Assembly (NCBI GenBank): GCA_002633025.1
Contig: NMRB01002418.1
Span: 2,945-66,944 of the forward strand
From: Notospermus geniculatus
Taxonomy: Eukaryota > Nemertea > Pilidiophora > Heteronemertea > Lineidae
Reading direction: 5' to 3'
Length of the DNA: 64,000 nucleotides
Of this stretch, positions 23,115 through 34,871 are shown piece after piece. Position numbers and translations under genes: made by a program. The notes under the pieces are model-generated. The model made no database searches, was not told where the DNA came from, and saw only the letters and a list, made by a program, of their open reading frames with translations. Every line of letters begins with the position of its first letter. Position 1 is the first letter of the stretch.

Positions 23115-23310
23115 CTTGCACCTTCATAGATGGCAGATTGGGGTTGGTTAGAATGTCCAAAATGTCTAGAACATGTAGTAACCCTAATTAGGGTTATGGT
23201 TGGGGCTCCCCTACCAATATACAGGGTAGGGAAGCCCCCCAATCCTAACCCTAACCAAATTAGGGTTACTATTGGACATTAACCCTTACATGTATCTGCC
23301 GTCTATGGAG
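23115..23310. repeat. Inverted element with CCTAA/TTAGG motifs
   Basis: 'accttcatagatggcagat' and 'atctgccgtctatggaggt' are imperfect inverted ends. Inside are 'taaccctaattagggttat' and 'cctaaccctaaccaaattag', strings that look like the animal telomere repeat TTAGGG in both directions. Probably a MITE, not a true telomere remnant. Confidence 0.55.
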
Positions 23311-24521
23311 GTACAAGCTCCTGTGCCCAAGTCTTAAAGTTAGACTCTAACATGAATAACGGTTTTTAAGTTTTGTGCCCGTCATTCATGATTTCCATGC
23401 CTCCACTCCCGACGATCAAGAAAATACATTCCGTGAATTCAGCGGCTAAAGTCAAAGTATTATCACAGGTTTGCAAGAGATTGTCACACATTAGCAGGGG
23501 AGTCGGAAATCCCTATTTTAGAAGAAACCTGCCTTTGCTCCCACACCCCAGTGCACATGTCATGTAGGCCTAATGTTCTGTCATGTACAGACACACATGG
23601 AGTTGAATGTATGGCAAACTATAGCATAGGAGATCAAAATATGACCCTATATTACACAACTGGGCAAAATACATCACATCCAAGCCCAGTAATTTATAAT
23701 GACAAAGCTATTAACGCAAAAAAACCAAAGAAAACTGTTTCTGTGTCACAGTGAACACAAATCCTGGAAAGGGCTTCCCCAAATTTCCTGGCATGCGTCA
23801 CTTTGCCCGGGAATACCCTAAATTTAGAACCACAACACCTACCATTTTAAGCAGATTTTCAGTCAAACTACGCGTGGAAAGGCCAAAATAATATTTCAGG
23901 TCCATGAAATGAACGATTTTAAACTTACTGAGCGGTTATTTCGAGTATTTTTTGATAGATTTCGAAACTGGGTTGGGAACTTCCTGGAAAAACGGCTCCC
24001 GCAAAACTGGGTCTTTTTCTCCCAAAATACGCATTCGAGCCACAATTTCTCTCGTTCTAATGCAAGACTAGACCTTAAAGTTATACATACCCGCCTTATA
24101 TTCCCTATATCATTAGTTATATAGCGTATTTTTCGCTAAAATAAAATTGCAAATGTCTTCGAGAAAATGGCCGCCAGTTTCGGCACGTAAGCCAATGCAG
24201 ATGTATTTATTAGCGTAGTGACAAAAGGACCGATTTACGTGTGTGCTCCGTGCATGAACGGTACACACGTCATGCACGCCACCAATACACTGGGAATTCC
24301 CCCTTTCTTTAGATAGAAAAACAGAAAATCATTCTAAACCAAGCATTAATGCAACTTATCGGTTATTTTCAACCACAGAATGAATTTATTGCATCAAAAT
24401 TTTAAAAATCTTATACATTGTATTCTGCTATTATTGCCTCAGAGACTATACATCCGCAGAGAAAATAATTATCATGTTGCACACTGAATATTTCTTCAGT
24501 TCAAAAGATCTTGATGAACTA

Positions 24522-24734
24522 TCACTGCAGTTTGCCATCGATGAAGTTATCAAAGGGGATAAATTTACTTTTATAGTCATTTGGGAGTTTTAATGGACTT
24601 TTGGGGATAGAAGAAATAGTGCCGGGCGGCCAACCAAAACTCCCTGAGCTGCCACCGCCGGCCCCGGATTTGAGCGCTGCACTTGATTGTGATTCCAAGT
24701 GCGCATAGCCATTTTGTTTCGACTTGGAAAACAT
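24522..24734 (-). CDS. Doubtful 70-aa ORF, Gly/Ser-rich then conserved-looking tail
   Basis: I do not recognise it. The frame runs MFSKSKQNGYAHLES, a Gly/Ser stretch, FGWPPGTISS, then PKSPLKLPNDYKSKFIPFDNF and stop. The non-repetitive, ordered-looking tail and a Kozak-like context (aaccATGt) make it more gene-like than other frames in the neighbourhood. It is intronless as seen, and could be one exon of a longer gene or chance. Confidence 0.25.
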   Translation of the reverse strand: MFSKSKQNGYAHLESQSSAALKSGAGGGSSGSFGWPPGTISSIPKSPLKLPNDYKSKFIPFDNFIDGKLQ

Positions 24735-25364
24735 GGTTTTTCACTCATTTCCTGACATTGTCATGGGTTGAAACTTGACAAGTATATAATATAGGATATT
24801 TACTCATACACTCCACTAATGCAATTTATTTTTCATGTCGCATAAGACAGATATTTTGGGATGAATATCAAGAATTTCTCTCTTTTAAATATGCACATCA
24901 TCAATTTATCGGGCACCTGTTCGGCGATGATGATTGGTCAATGAGCTTACCTCGTCGAATTTGATTGGTTCCTGGGAAAATTGACGTCGCCCGGAAATTG
25001 GATTCTTCCCAGAATTCAATTCAGGTCCATAACAAACATGGTGGACAAGTGTCTAGAATTTTGTAGGTTTTCGTGGAAAAAGCAATATTTCAACATGTTG
25101 TACCATGAAATGTCTAAATTGTTCTGTTGCATTGTGTTCAGATTATATTATTCTTAATATGTGCCAAATTTCAGCGAGATCGGGCGATGCTAGTACTGGC
25201 AAACCAGACAAAGCTTTTTGAAAGAAGACACTGCACTCATCTCATGATGATGGAGTCATGCACTACTAAAAAATGACACTTTTGACTTGACATGTTGACA
25301 CTGGACAAGAAGACAGGCACTCTCTCTGCTCTGCTGTCATCATCCATGCATCATGAGATGACGC

Positions 25365-25790
25365 ATAGGCCTAGGCCTATGTGCAATGACCTCAACGTGC
25401 CTGATTGGCTGCTGCTGCTGACAGTCAAACATGTCCTACTGATAGGCCTATGACGTAGGCTAGGCCTGCTGCTAGTACATGAGTAGGCCTAGGTCTAGGC
25501 AGGCCTACCGGTAGGCCTACTACTTCTAGCCTAGGCTAGGCCTACTAGCCTTCATCAATCATGCAGGCGTCTGCAGTTAGGGCCTAGGGCAGGCCTACTG
25601 CTCTAATATTAATTAGACTGGTCTTGATTATGGGCCCCTGGACATCATGACATCCAGTCATAGGGCCACAACCTCGGCATGCCCAGCCCATGTTGGCCCT
25701 AGGGTAGGCCTACTCCCCGTAGGCCTAGAGGGTTTAGACTAAACAAGGGCAGGCCAAACCCAAGGCTAACCAAATCAATACCCTACCGGT
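25365..25790. repeat. Cluster of AGGCCT palindromes upstream of WDR37
   Basis: The hexamer AGGCCT, often as 'taggcctac' or 'taggcctaggcctac', recurs more than a dozen times. Smaller clusters are at 3365-3430 and 4970-5280. It looks like decayed simple-sequence expansion of a 6 to 8 base palindromic unit. Confidence 0.6.
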
Positions 25791-25905
25791 ACTCATTATT
25801 TTCTTCTGCAGAATTACTCCTGAGAAAAACATAGCTTCCTAAGATCTAGGGCATCAGGTTGTGATGCAAGCTGCCTGGGCCCCACCACATGCCCAGCAAA
25901 GTAAG

Positions 25906-28900
25906 ATGCCTGGTGACAGTTCGTTGAAGTTAAAAACTAGAGTAGCCATGATGAGGAGGGGGAGAAGCAGTGCTGAAGGCGAGTCTCGGCTTGATATTGA
26001 CACATCTGATATTGTTTTGCCAGGCCATATCAGGTGAGGAAACCCTTTACATTTGATCCTACTAAATCTCCGCTCTCAAATATTGTGAAGTTTAATACTT
26101 GTTAATAAATGCTGCTGCTGTCAGTGTGGATCCACTGTATAATGTCTTGTTCCTTTCAGATCCCGGCTTGATGATCTCTTTACACAGATTGAGAGAGAAT
26201 TTGAGTTGCTGTATGCTGAAAACCTAGGTTGTAAGTTACTGATTCAGGAATTGGTAATGACCAATACCAGCACTAGAATTTTGTGGCTTCCTCTTGGTTG
26301 GGAGACAACTAGAGCCAGTTATTTTGAGGCTTTAGCCACCTGTTGTTACAGTATTCTGTGGCCTGTTGCAACTGCATCTGTAATTGTTTCAGATAGGAAA
26401 CCTTGTTGAGATAAAATGTTGAAATTTCTGTTGGTCTTTTTCAGTGCAAGATGAAGTGAAGGTGTTGAATAATCGTCTTGGGATCGCCCCAAGTGAACGT
26501 GAGGAATCTCATGAGCCATCTGATGCGCTCTTTGGAGTCAAAGCTTTGGCCAAAAAATGTAAGCAAAGAACAGAAAATAATTGGCTTCACAATTTGAAAA
26601 AAAATGGATTTACAATCCAGTTCCACATGAGGTGCACCGTATTGCAGACTTGGCGGGATGACTCAATGGCAGTGTTCTTGCCAGGCCTTTTAAACAGGGC
26701 GGCACTGCCCTGTTCGAAATTCAGAGGTCGCTGGCCAGAACACTGAATGGTCATGGTGATGAATTACAGGGTTCAAAGTTCATGACTTTTTGGTCTAAAA
26801 TGCAATCTGGATTTTGCTGTGTGTGACCCAAAAATTGATGTTCAAATGATTTTTTGGCCTGTCCGACCAAAATCTGCTTTTTCAGAATATGAACATTGAT
26901 CCCTGAAATCCCGCTGGGATAGAATTGAGTAGGGCTACATTCAAATTTGAACTAGCCGTAACTGTATTCCAAGACAAGATGGCTCTATGTTATTATTTTC
27001 TTCATTTCAGCTGGAAGTCAAATATCTCAAAAAATCAAGACGACATATAAAGCGTCAACAAGTCGGATTGTGTCTAGTTTCAAGGCAGCATCGACTGGGT
27101 GTCAACAGGTGCGAGAATATCGCGGACATCGTGATGGTGTCTGGGAAGTGAGCATGTCCAAGTATGGACCACAGGTCATTGGAACTGCTTCAGCTGGTAA
27201 GTCTAGATTATTTCTAAGATCGCTTTCATTTGTGTGTGCAGTTAGTTTGTTTACTGAGTTGGATAGGGAGGTTTCTCCATTAGTTACATGTAGGTTAGTC
27301 GCATGGGTGCAGTTTGGTTGGTGCCTATTTTTGGGAATGATTGTTTATGTGAAAAGGTGTATTTTCTTGATAGCAGGTATTGACTCTTGCCACCCACCCC
27401 ATTTAGTTTAGACCTAGTAAGCGAAGCACTTCAGATTTCATCACTTCGCCTTAGAGTGGAACAATGCACTAGAATATCAGAAGTTACCAACTCAACAGAC
27501 TGGTGATTGGTTCAGAGAACAAAATGTGCGCGTGAACAGATTCCACATTTAGCATGTGTATAGCCCATTTGTCCCCCCGATCTAGCAAAAGTAGGTGCGT
27601 GTCGCAACCGAGGAAAGGGTTAAAGGCCTTACAACACAATAGCTGAAATGTACATCTCTGCAGGTTGACAACAGTAGTGGACAGCAGTGATAATACAATA
27701 GTGGAGTAAATTGATGACCAATGATCACCTGCGACAAGCACCTTCTTTTGCTGGAGCGGGTCACATTTGTGACCCGACACAGCAAAATGAGTCAGAATGC
27801 GCACAGAAGAAGACCCAACATGTCCAAGGTGACACCAACAGGTTGTTGATTTCAGGATTGGCGGCCCATTGTGAAATTTGACTTGTGAAATTTGACTTTG
27901 TTGATTTCTGTAACTGTTTTCTGGGGTCATTTATGGTCTTCTTCTGTGCGCATTCCGACTCATTTTGCTGTGCCGGGTCACATTTGGTAATAATTGTGTG
28001 AACAATGGCCCTTTAAATACTCTCTCGAATCTACTTATGTGAGCATTGATATCTGTTCTTAGATGTTCTTATCATAAAATCAATGGTTATGGAGCCATCA
28101 ATATGATCTATTTTTAGACCATAATATGTCATTATACCATGGACAGATGTACATGTATTGGTACTAAAAATAGATACGTAGAGGTTCATGCTATTACCCA
28201 TGACAATGTATCAAAATATGTTCCTTGTCTATTTTGTACAAGGAAGTAAAGAACTTTAGTCTCAATCAGTTCTCACTTGTTTTTAATAACTTGTAATAGA
28301 AACACTAACAGACACCGTTGTGCATATGACCTACTTGTACAGGTGCTTATGCATGTCTACATAATGCATTGTTAACCCTTTTGTTGCTAGTGGCATTTCA
28401 TGAAAAACGCTAAATTGTTGTGATTCTGGTAGGTTAGTAAACCCTGCCACAAGTATTCATTGGAAATAATTCGGTTTGAGCTTTCCAGCGAATACCAGGG
28501 ACCTTTCAGTTTCAATTTGACAGGGTGTTCCTTGGTAGTAAAAGGGTTAAACCTCAGTCATCCTGTGTAGCATGCTTGGAAATCATCCTGGTGGATTGTC
28601 TGTTGGTGACTCATTCATAGTTACAACCATCAGATATAACCCTTGTACAATAACAAAGATGTTTTTGTAGTAAGGACATTTATCCCTAAGACTACTGCTC
28701 TGTTTACACCTGATTTACTGCCCCTCACCTGAAAATCCTGTGGAATAATTTCATGAAAATTGAAATAAGATCATGAAATCAGAAATAGACTTCATAAGGT
28801 GAACAACTCTGCCAATTTGGAAAAAAAGAAATTTAGCATTGCGGTTCGTGTCAGCTTAGATATAGTTTGGCCCCCTTTTTGCCAAAAAATTGTCCTCAAA

Positions 28901-31900
28901 TTTGAAAATCAAGTAGATAAAAACATTCAGAATGATCTAATTGATGAAATAAAAAAACTACCTCAGGCGGGACTTGAACCCGCAATCTTCGGCTCCGGAG
29001 ACCGACGCCTTCTCCATTAGGCCACTGAGGCTCTACATACTCCCTGGCAGGTTTTTAAAAAGTCAATCACTCAGTTGTGTTCAGACTTGTTAATTGACTG
29101 AGTCAGCAAACCAGGTGTGACATTTACATTATATAACCTCCTTATGGGGAGATTATAGTGTTAGTTATAATTACCTTGACTTGCGGGTTCGTATGTACAT
29201 CGATTTTTTATTGGTGTCTGGAGTGATGAAAGTGAGTCAATTTTTTTGTAACGGGCCTATATTGTATCTGACTCAATGCATGCGTTGGTCCCAGATGATA
29301 AAGGATCCTGTTCAATTTTATTGTCTTTTCCCTTTTTACCACATGAGCACAATGAGGTCATAATACATTTTAGTGTATTAACCCTCCATTGTCTTTTCCG
29401 CCGTGAATTAGTAAACAAATTTGGAAATGTCGAACCGTACCCCAACAAAAGTGGTCTGAAAGATCCCTGGTCTGGACTGGAGGTAGAAGCCAGGGAATTC
29501 TACTCCTTTTCAAATGAGGACCTTATTGTCAATAGGTGGCAGCACTGCACTAGCAGTCCTTAACAATATTCTGTTCAAAAAGAATTTGGCACTGGACCGT
29601 AACGTGAACAGTCTTCAATAAATTTTGGCAACACAGACTCATATCCATCCATGGTTCTCCATTATCAGCCTAAGTTAACCATTCACGAGCATTAACCCTT
29701 CAGCGACGTGTCAAATTAACCCTTTATTGCTTAAAGGCCTGTGTTCACTTCCTCTGTTTTTATGCCGCATGTGTTAAAATGAAATAGGATTTTCTGTAGG
29801 GAATGGGTGTGTACCACACAGTTTTACGTGACTGGTCGACTGAAAATGACCAATTCCCAGTGAAAATCGTAAAACAAGACTCAAGCGGGCCTAGGCCTAC
29901 AAAGGTTTTCCCATTTTACGCAGTCGAGTAGAACCTGGCTCTGAGTCACTAACTGATGAAATGTTTGTTGTCCCCATGAGCCACCCTAACGATGTAGCAT
30001 TGTGGACAGTTCTGAATGATGCTGCCTGTATCAAAAGAACACCTGGAACACCTGGTCATATGTTATGACTGAGCGTAAAATCAATAGACATAAGAAATAA
30101 TCAATGATGGAAGATTAACCCTTTGTATCTAATATCACGGTCATGTGCCAATGATGGGATTTGAACCTGAGACCTCTTGATCACAAGATTGTGACCCAAG
30201 CGCTACACCAATGTGGCTCTCCCTAGGGGCGGATCCATGATTTCGGAAAAGAGGGGGCGCACTGTACTAGAAACATTGAAATCTGTGGTGAATTTCAATG
30301 ATTTGCTCCAAATTTCAGAATTTCACGGCGGAATTTGTTGGCGGAAAGTGTGTGTGTGTGGGGGGGGGCATGCGCTGGGTGTGCCCCCTGGATCCGCACC
30401 TGCTCACGAAAGAGACAGTTTACATTGGAACCTCTCTATTAAGGACACCAGTCCTTTGGGGTGACATATACACTGTCCTTAATTTAAAGGTGTCCTGATA
30501 TAGGGAGGTTGAAATGAACAGATGGGACCAATTTTGGACTGAGCTTTGGTGTCCTTAATAGAGAGGTGTCCTCCTGGCAGAGGTGTCCGCTAAGGGAGGT
30601 TCTTCAAGTGAATATTACTTTCTGATCTTTTTCCAGATTACACCGCCAAGTTATGGTGCATCGAAACCGGTTCCTGTCTCCTTCAATACAACGGACATTC
30701 CGGTTCTGTCAACTCCATACGGTTCCACCCTTCGCAGGACCTCGTGTTGACGGCGTCAGGGGACCAGACGACACATATCTGGAGGGCGCAGATTAATCTG
30801 CCGGTACACATNNNNNNNNNNNNNNNNNNNNNNNNNNNNNNNNNNNNNNNNNNNNNNNNNNNNNNNNNNNNNNNNNNNNNNNNNNNNNNNNNNNNNNNNN
30901 NNNNNNNNNNNNNNNNNNNNNNNNNNNNNNNNNNNNNNNNNNNNNNNNNNNNNNNNNNNNNNNNNNNNNNNNNNNNNNNNNNNNNNNNNNNNNNNNNNNN
31001 NNNNNNNNNNNNNNNNNNNNNNNNNNNNNNNNNNNNNNNNNNNNNNNNNNNNNNNNNNNNNNNNNNNNNNNNNNNNNNNNNNNNNNNNNNNNNNNNNNNN
31101 NNNNNNNNNNNNNNNNNNNNNNNNNNNNNNNNNNNNNNNNNNNNNNNNNNNNNNNNNNNNNNNNNNNNNNNNNNNNNNNNNNNNNNNNNNNNNNNNNNNN
31201 NNNNNNNNNNNNTACTTCAAAGAATCAAGCCATAGTTTTCAGCACACACTGAAAAAACTGCAGGCAGGACCCTAATGTATTCAGATAGACCATTCTCAAA
31301 TTCCCAGATCTGCGCACTTCCACGTTCCTCCGAAATTTCAACCATAACCTCGATCTGAAACCGGGTGACGTGACGCCATCCATTATTCAGCAATGGTCGA
31401 GTCTGACGCAACGTCGTCGACGTCACTGTCACGGGGCTGTCTGTGTCATGTCATTCAGCTTCAGACCAAGGTTATGGTTGAAATTTTGGCGGAAGTGCGC
31501 AGATCTTTCTTGTTTACGTCAATTTGAGAAGGGTCTATAGAGCACAGTACATGTATATTATTGTTGTTTTTCAGATGTTGGTGACCATGAAGTCACAGTC
31601 GTACGTTCTCCAGTCCTTGAGCTTCACGGTCACACGGGGGTCATCATCGCGGCTGATTGGCTCGCTGGCGGCTCGCAGGTCATCAGTGCATCATGGGATA
31701 GGATGGCCAACCTTTACGATGTCGAAACTGCTGAGGTCATCAATACATTGACAGGTGACTGATTACCAATATTTAGCTCAGTGAGGTCGCAAGTTGAGTC
31801 CGTCCCCGATCATTCCCTTTGCTTTATTTGGCAGAGAGGGTGATTTCTCTTCAATGTCGTAGGTTTTCTCGATCTAGGGGCTCCGGTTTACAGCCAGTGG

Positions 31901-33084
31901 CGTTTCCGTACTTACCAGGGCCAGTAATGCTATGGCTTCGGCCCTGACGGAAAAATCAAATACAGTGGAATTCTGGTAACACGAGCACCGATGGGACCTT
32001 GCTTAAGTGGTCGTGTTTGCGGGTTGGTCGCGTTACTGAGGTGGTCGCCGACCGGGAGTCCACTGAACAAATATAAAACGTTTGTCTTACTCCAGGTCAT
32101 GATTCAGAACTGACTCACGTCTGCGCACACCAAGCCCAGAAACTCGTGGTGACATCTTCGAAGGATACAACATTCAGGGTGTGGGACCTTCGGGATAAAT
32201 CTATGCAGGTCAACGTTTTTCAAGGACATACTCAGTAAGTGACCTTGAAAGCCGGCAGCACACATTATCAATTAGAGCCAAGATTTGTACATGTACTTGG
32301 TGTTTCGCTCCGTGTAGGCTAAACCACTTGAATTTTGAGGAGTCGCTTTAAAAACGTTCCAAAACGTTGATAGAATGTCGTCTGTGTGTACTGAACATAT
32401 CATTTTTATCGCAGGCCTGTGACCAGTGCGGTATTTGCCGGTGTCGACATGATCGTATCAGGTAGCGATGACCGGACCGTTAAAGTGTGGGATCTCCGTA
32501 ATATGCGATCGCCAAACACGACAATACGAACCGATTCTGCTGTAAATCGATTGGCCATATCACAGTCAAGTATGACAATCGCCATTCCTCTTGATAACCG
32601 CCATGTTAGGCTTCACGATATCCATGGTGTCCGACTTGGGCGTCTTCCGAGAAATAATCGACAGGTAGGTCAGCGGTTCATGACGTTGAATCGGCAGCAA
32701 TCCACATCTCACCATTTTCTGCAGAACCAGCGGCGGGATCAGGATTTTGGAAAAGAGGGTGCCCTGTGCTAGGAACATTGAAATTTGCACCAAATTTTAG
32801 AATTTCATGGACAATTTTACAGATTTGGTGGCCAAAAGGGGAGGCCCCTGCAGGGTGTGCCCCCCTCTGGATCTGTGCCTGATAACCTGTATCTGGCGAG
32901 ACCCTCGTCTTGGATGCAGGTCGTACGTCATACTCAAGGCCACTGTTTTCTTCTTTTTCAGGGTCACAGTCGCATGGTGTGTGCTGCCACCTGGTGTGAT
33001 GATCATGCAATGTGCAATCTTTTCACGTGTGGGTTCGATCGGCGTGTGTTTGGTTGGAACGTCAATCCACAGTCGAAGGACTAA
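25906..33084 (+). CDS. WDR37: WD repeat-containing protein 37
   Basis: Encodes a WD40 beta-propeller protein; the vertebrate protein binds PACS1/PACS2 and acts in ER calcium handling and nuclear transport (established knowledge). Coding exons: 25906-26033, 26160-26230, 26445-26558, 27011-27196, 30637 into the N gap at 30812, 31575-31754, 32096-32234, 32415-32664, 32962-33084, with GT-AG borders and matching phases wherever both sides are visible. The start MPGDSSLK is the only ATG that keeps the frame through the AG|GT at 26033. [10 protein letters not shown] near residue 50 and [18 protein letters not shown] near 95 are the family's N-terminal coiled and basic regions. WD repeats follow: [54 protein letters not shown], and [11 protein letters not shown] at the end, closing with [11 protein letters not shown]. 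The segment between NLPVH and VGDHEVT, an acidic linker in vertebrates, is lost in the gap. Identity is secure. Confidence 0.95.
26660..26745. repeat. Short MITE family H copy
   Basis: 'gcagtgttcttgccaggcct' and 'gctggccagaacactg' are inverted ends around 'aaacagggcggcactgccct'. Compare 22452-22693. In a WDR37 intron. Confidence 0.6.
27573..27765. repeat. MITE family I, abutting a family B element
   Basis: 'agcaaaagtaggtgcgtgtc' and 'gacaagcaccttcttttgct' are inverted ends; the inside reads 'cacaatagctgaaatgtaca'. A reversed copy is at 39125-39296. It directly touches the family B element that starts at 27768. Confidence 0.7.
27768..27982. repeat. MITE family B, subtype with GCGCATTCCGACTCA ends
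   Basis: Begins tgtgacccgacacagcaaaa and ends with its reverse complement (tttgctgtgccgggtcaca). The inner arms 'gagtcagaatgcgcacagaa' and 'ttctgtgcgcattccgactc' are long, so the whole could fold as a hairpin. A same-subtype copy is at 60222-60409. Confidence 0.8.
28369..28549. repeat. MITE with TTAACCCTTTT ends
   Basis: 'gttaacccttttgttgctag' and 'ttggtagtaaaagggttaa' are inverted ends. The core string 'gtattcattggaaa' and 'gctttcc' recurs in the element at 62232-62395, so they are one family. Confidence 0.65.
28959..29031 (-). tRNA. tRNA-Arg (anticodon CCG)
   Basis: The 73 bases fold as a complete cloverleaf. The 7-bp acceptor stem pairs GCCTCAG with CTGAGGT (one G-U), followed by discriminator A. 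The D arm is GCCT/AGGC with loop AATGGAGA. The anticodon stem TCGGT/GCCGA carries loop CTCCGGA, giving anticodon CCG, which reads CGG codons. The T arm is GCGGG-TTCAAGT-CCCGC. No intron and no encoded CCA. The RNA-strand sequence is followed at once by a run of seven T, a normal pol III terminator. It lies antisense in WDR37 intron 4 and looks functional rather than SINE-derived. Confidence 0.9.
30138..30224 (-). repeat. tRNA-like sequence, pseudogene or SINE head
   Basis: Minus strand reads 'cacattggtgtagcgcttgg' (A-box-like) and GGTTCAAATCCC (B box) with weak acceptor pairing GCCA/TGGC. The anticodon stem is irregular, so it is not called as a working tRNA. Confidence 0.45.
30225..30410. 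repeat. MITE family J (GGGGCGGATCCATGATTT)
   Basis: 'aggggcggatccatgatttc' and 'gtgccccctggatccgcacc' form the ends. A diverged copy stands at about 32728-32885 and a stub near 43308. All are in introns of WDR37 or TTC21B. Confidence 0.6.
30421..30606. repeat. MITE family C (GGTGTCCTTAATAGAGAGG)
   Basis: 'ggaacctctctattaaggac' at the left and 'gtccgctaagggaggttct' at the right are inverted ends, with 'ccttaatagagaggtgtcct' inside. Other copies: 33785-33954, 33953-34128, 62047-62227 and a fragment near 15075-15150. Confidence 0.8.
30812..31212. other. Assembly gap (401 N)
   Basis: A run of 401 N hides the end of the WDR37 exon starting at 30637, its donor, and possibly a further small exon encoding the linker between WD repeats. 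Confidence 0.99.
31213..31285. repeat. Repeat block shared with 37058-37135
   Basis: 'tacttcaaagaatcaagcca' and 'gaaaaaactgcaggcag' reappear at 37058-37135. The left copy begins at the very edge of the N gap, so the element extends into it. Confidence 0.65.
31286..31537. repeat. MITE family A, copy 2
   Basis: TAGACCATTCTCAAATTCCC at one end and GGGTCTA at the other, with the family core 'cagcaatggtcgagtctgac'. It ends 37 bases before WDR37 exon 31575-31754. Confidence 0.8.
31961..32065. repeat. MITE family G, short copy
   Basis: 'tacagtggaattctggtaac' and 'gaccgggagtccactg' match the ends of the element at 12635-12835 loosely. It ends 31 bases before a WDR37 exon. Confidence 0.5.
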
Positions 33085-33784
33085 ATTTCAAACAAGGGAG
33101 AGTTAAGGAGAGACGAACAATTCTGAAACAGTCTTATAGATAGTGTCGGGAAGTAGTCACTCTTCACTAGCGACCACTTTTTTGGGAGTGGGTGGGAAAG
33201 AGCTTTTTTTCTGTGATAATTTAATCAGCTGGTATGCTGTCCCTCACGGAATTCAACTTTGGGAACGTCAGTTTGGGCAGATTGTTGTGACTGAGCGGGC
33301 AAGGGCAAAATGTACCAATATGGTGTGGTATTAACTTGTGGAAAGAGGGTGTGGCTCACCTCAACCAGAGTCCAAATCAGGACCAATATAGATAGCTTTA
33401 ATTAGTGTAGTCCAGTAAACTGAACGGTGGTCAGTTTTCTAGGGGGGTGGGGGTCATCACATGTGCTTAGGTCACTGTACAGACTGCCACTGCTTCTGTA
33501 TTGTGTTGTGTCCGTTCCCAAATCGATCGACGTATGTTCACCTACAACGATGTTGTCAGCTCAGGCTTTTAAACAAGAACAAGTTAAGGCATATTTTTCT
33601 GTCTGTTCATTATGTCTGCATTTTGTTTCTCATTTTGGCTGATAGAGCAACATGTCTAGTTATCAATATTGTACCAGTATTCCAAGTGACCCTTATTTTT
33701 AAGTCAGTTTTGGTAAAATTCAACCCCACATCAATGGACTAGGTCCAACAGTTTCATGGGGTGTTTGTAGATATTTTATTGATA

Positions 33785-34128
33785 TACAGTGGAACATCTA
33801 TAATGAGGACACCTCTGAGACTGACAAATGCTGTCCTTAATTGAGAGGTGTCCTGATTACAGAGGTCAAAATGAATAGAAATGGTCAATTTGGGACTGAA
33901 CTTTGGTGTCCTTAATAGAGAGGTGTCCTGGAAGAGGTGGGAGATTCCACTGTACGGTGGAGCTTCTCTATTGAGGACACCTTTGGGCTGCCAGTTGCTG
34001 TCCTTAATTGAGAGGTGTCCTCAATGCAGAGGTTAAAATGACCAGAAGGGACCATTTGGGGACTAAGTCAACTGTCCTTCATAGCAAGGTGTCCTACAGG
34101 CAGTGGTGTCCGTTAAGGGAGGTTCTAT
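33785..34128. repeat. Two adjacent MITE family C copies
   Basis: The first (33785-33954) opens TACAGTGGAACATC and closes GATTCCACTGTA. The second begins TACGGTGGAGCTTC at 33953, sharing the TA, and ends GGAGGTTCTA at about 34128. Confidence 0.8.
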
Positions 34129-34871
34129 TGGGCAGGCTAAAGCCTGCTGCACATGAATGCAATTTTGTCTCCGACGTTGCCTCCATAGGAGCTTTTTGTC
34201 TCAGCATCCTGTCACCACACACCGTGCGTCAACCGACGAAGACGGTTGCAAATTAGCATCCTGTAGATGCGGCGTGACATCATTCAAACATGTTTGATCT
34301 GTGTTGGAGGCAAAAAATCCGTCTCCGCATCTGCCTCCGGCGACCGCACGCGATGACATTTGTACATATGTAGGAGGCAAAAATCTCCATAGTTGGAGGC
34401 AAAATCGCACTCGTGTGTGACCCGCTTTGGTTCATCTGAATGGTAGTAGGTTTTAGATTGGGAAGACCACGGTTTCATCATCCAGTTTACAAGTAGATAC
34501 ACCTTCTGCACTCGGCCTCATTGTGATGTTGTATTGTGTTCATGTTTGTTATTGCGTTTGTTCCTAAAATTAACGACCTATAGGGTCCGACACCTGTTCA
34601 TGTGCCAATTCAAAGATTATCAAATAAAATCATTTATTACATGAATAGAGTTGTGCCGTTATTGGTGTTTTATGACAGAGGTATGGCCCCTATGACATCC
34701 TTCAGTTTCTACCTTGCCTCAAATCCATGTCAACGCAAGGCTCCCAAAAGTATATACATGTTGCTGCCTGTTGTACAACCGTCGACTTTGCCCTCTTCCT
34801 ACTGGTTCCCGATTAGAAATCTACATCTTGGGACCCCAAATAAGTCAGAAAAATATGCTTTGTGAAGCAAA

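Larger units (their letters stand above)
22948..25905. other. Region between INO80D and WDR37 starts
   Basis: Expected to hold the first non-coding exons and promoters of INO80D (left) and WDR37 (right). I could not place either transcription start. It contains an inverted element with telomere-like motifs at 23115-23310, a doubtful small minus-strand ORF at 24522-24734, and an AGGCCT-rich stretch at 25365-25790. The remainder shows nothing I can name. Confidence 0.5.

Noticed and set aside
30138-30224. Functional tRNA gene
   Set aside because: A and B boxes are present but anticodon and acceptor stems do not pair properly.
30744-31235. ORFs across the N run
   Set aside because: Open only because N translates as X; the real content is the WDR37 exon before 30812.
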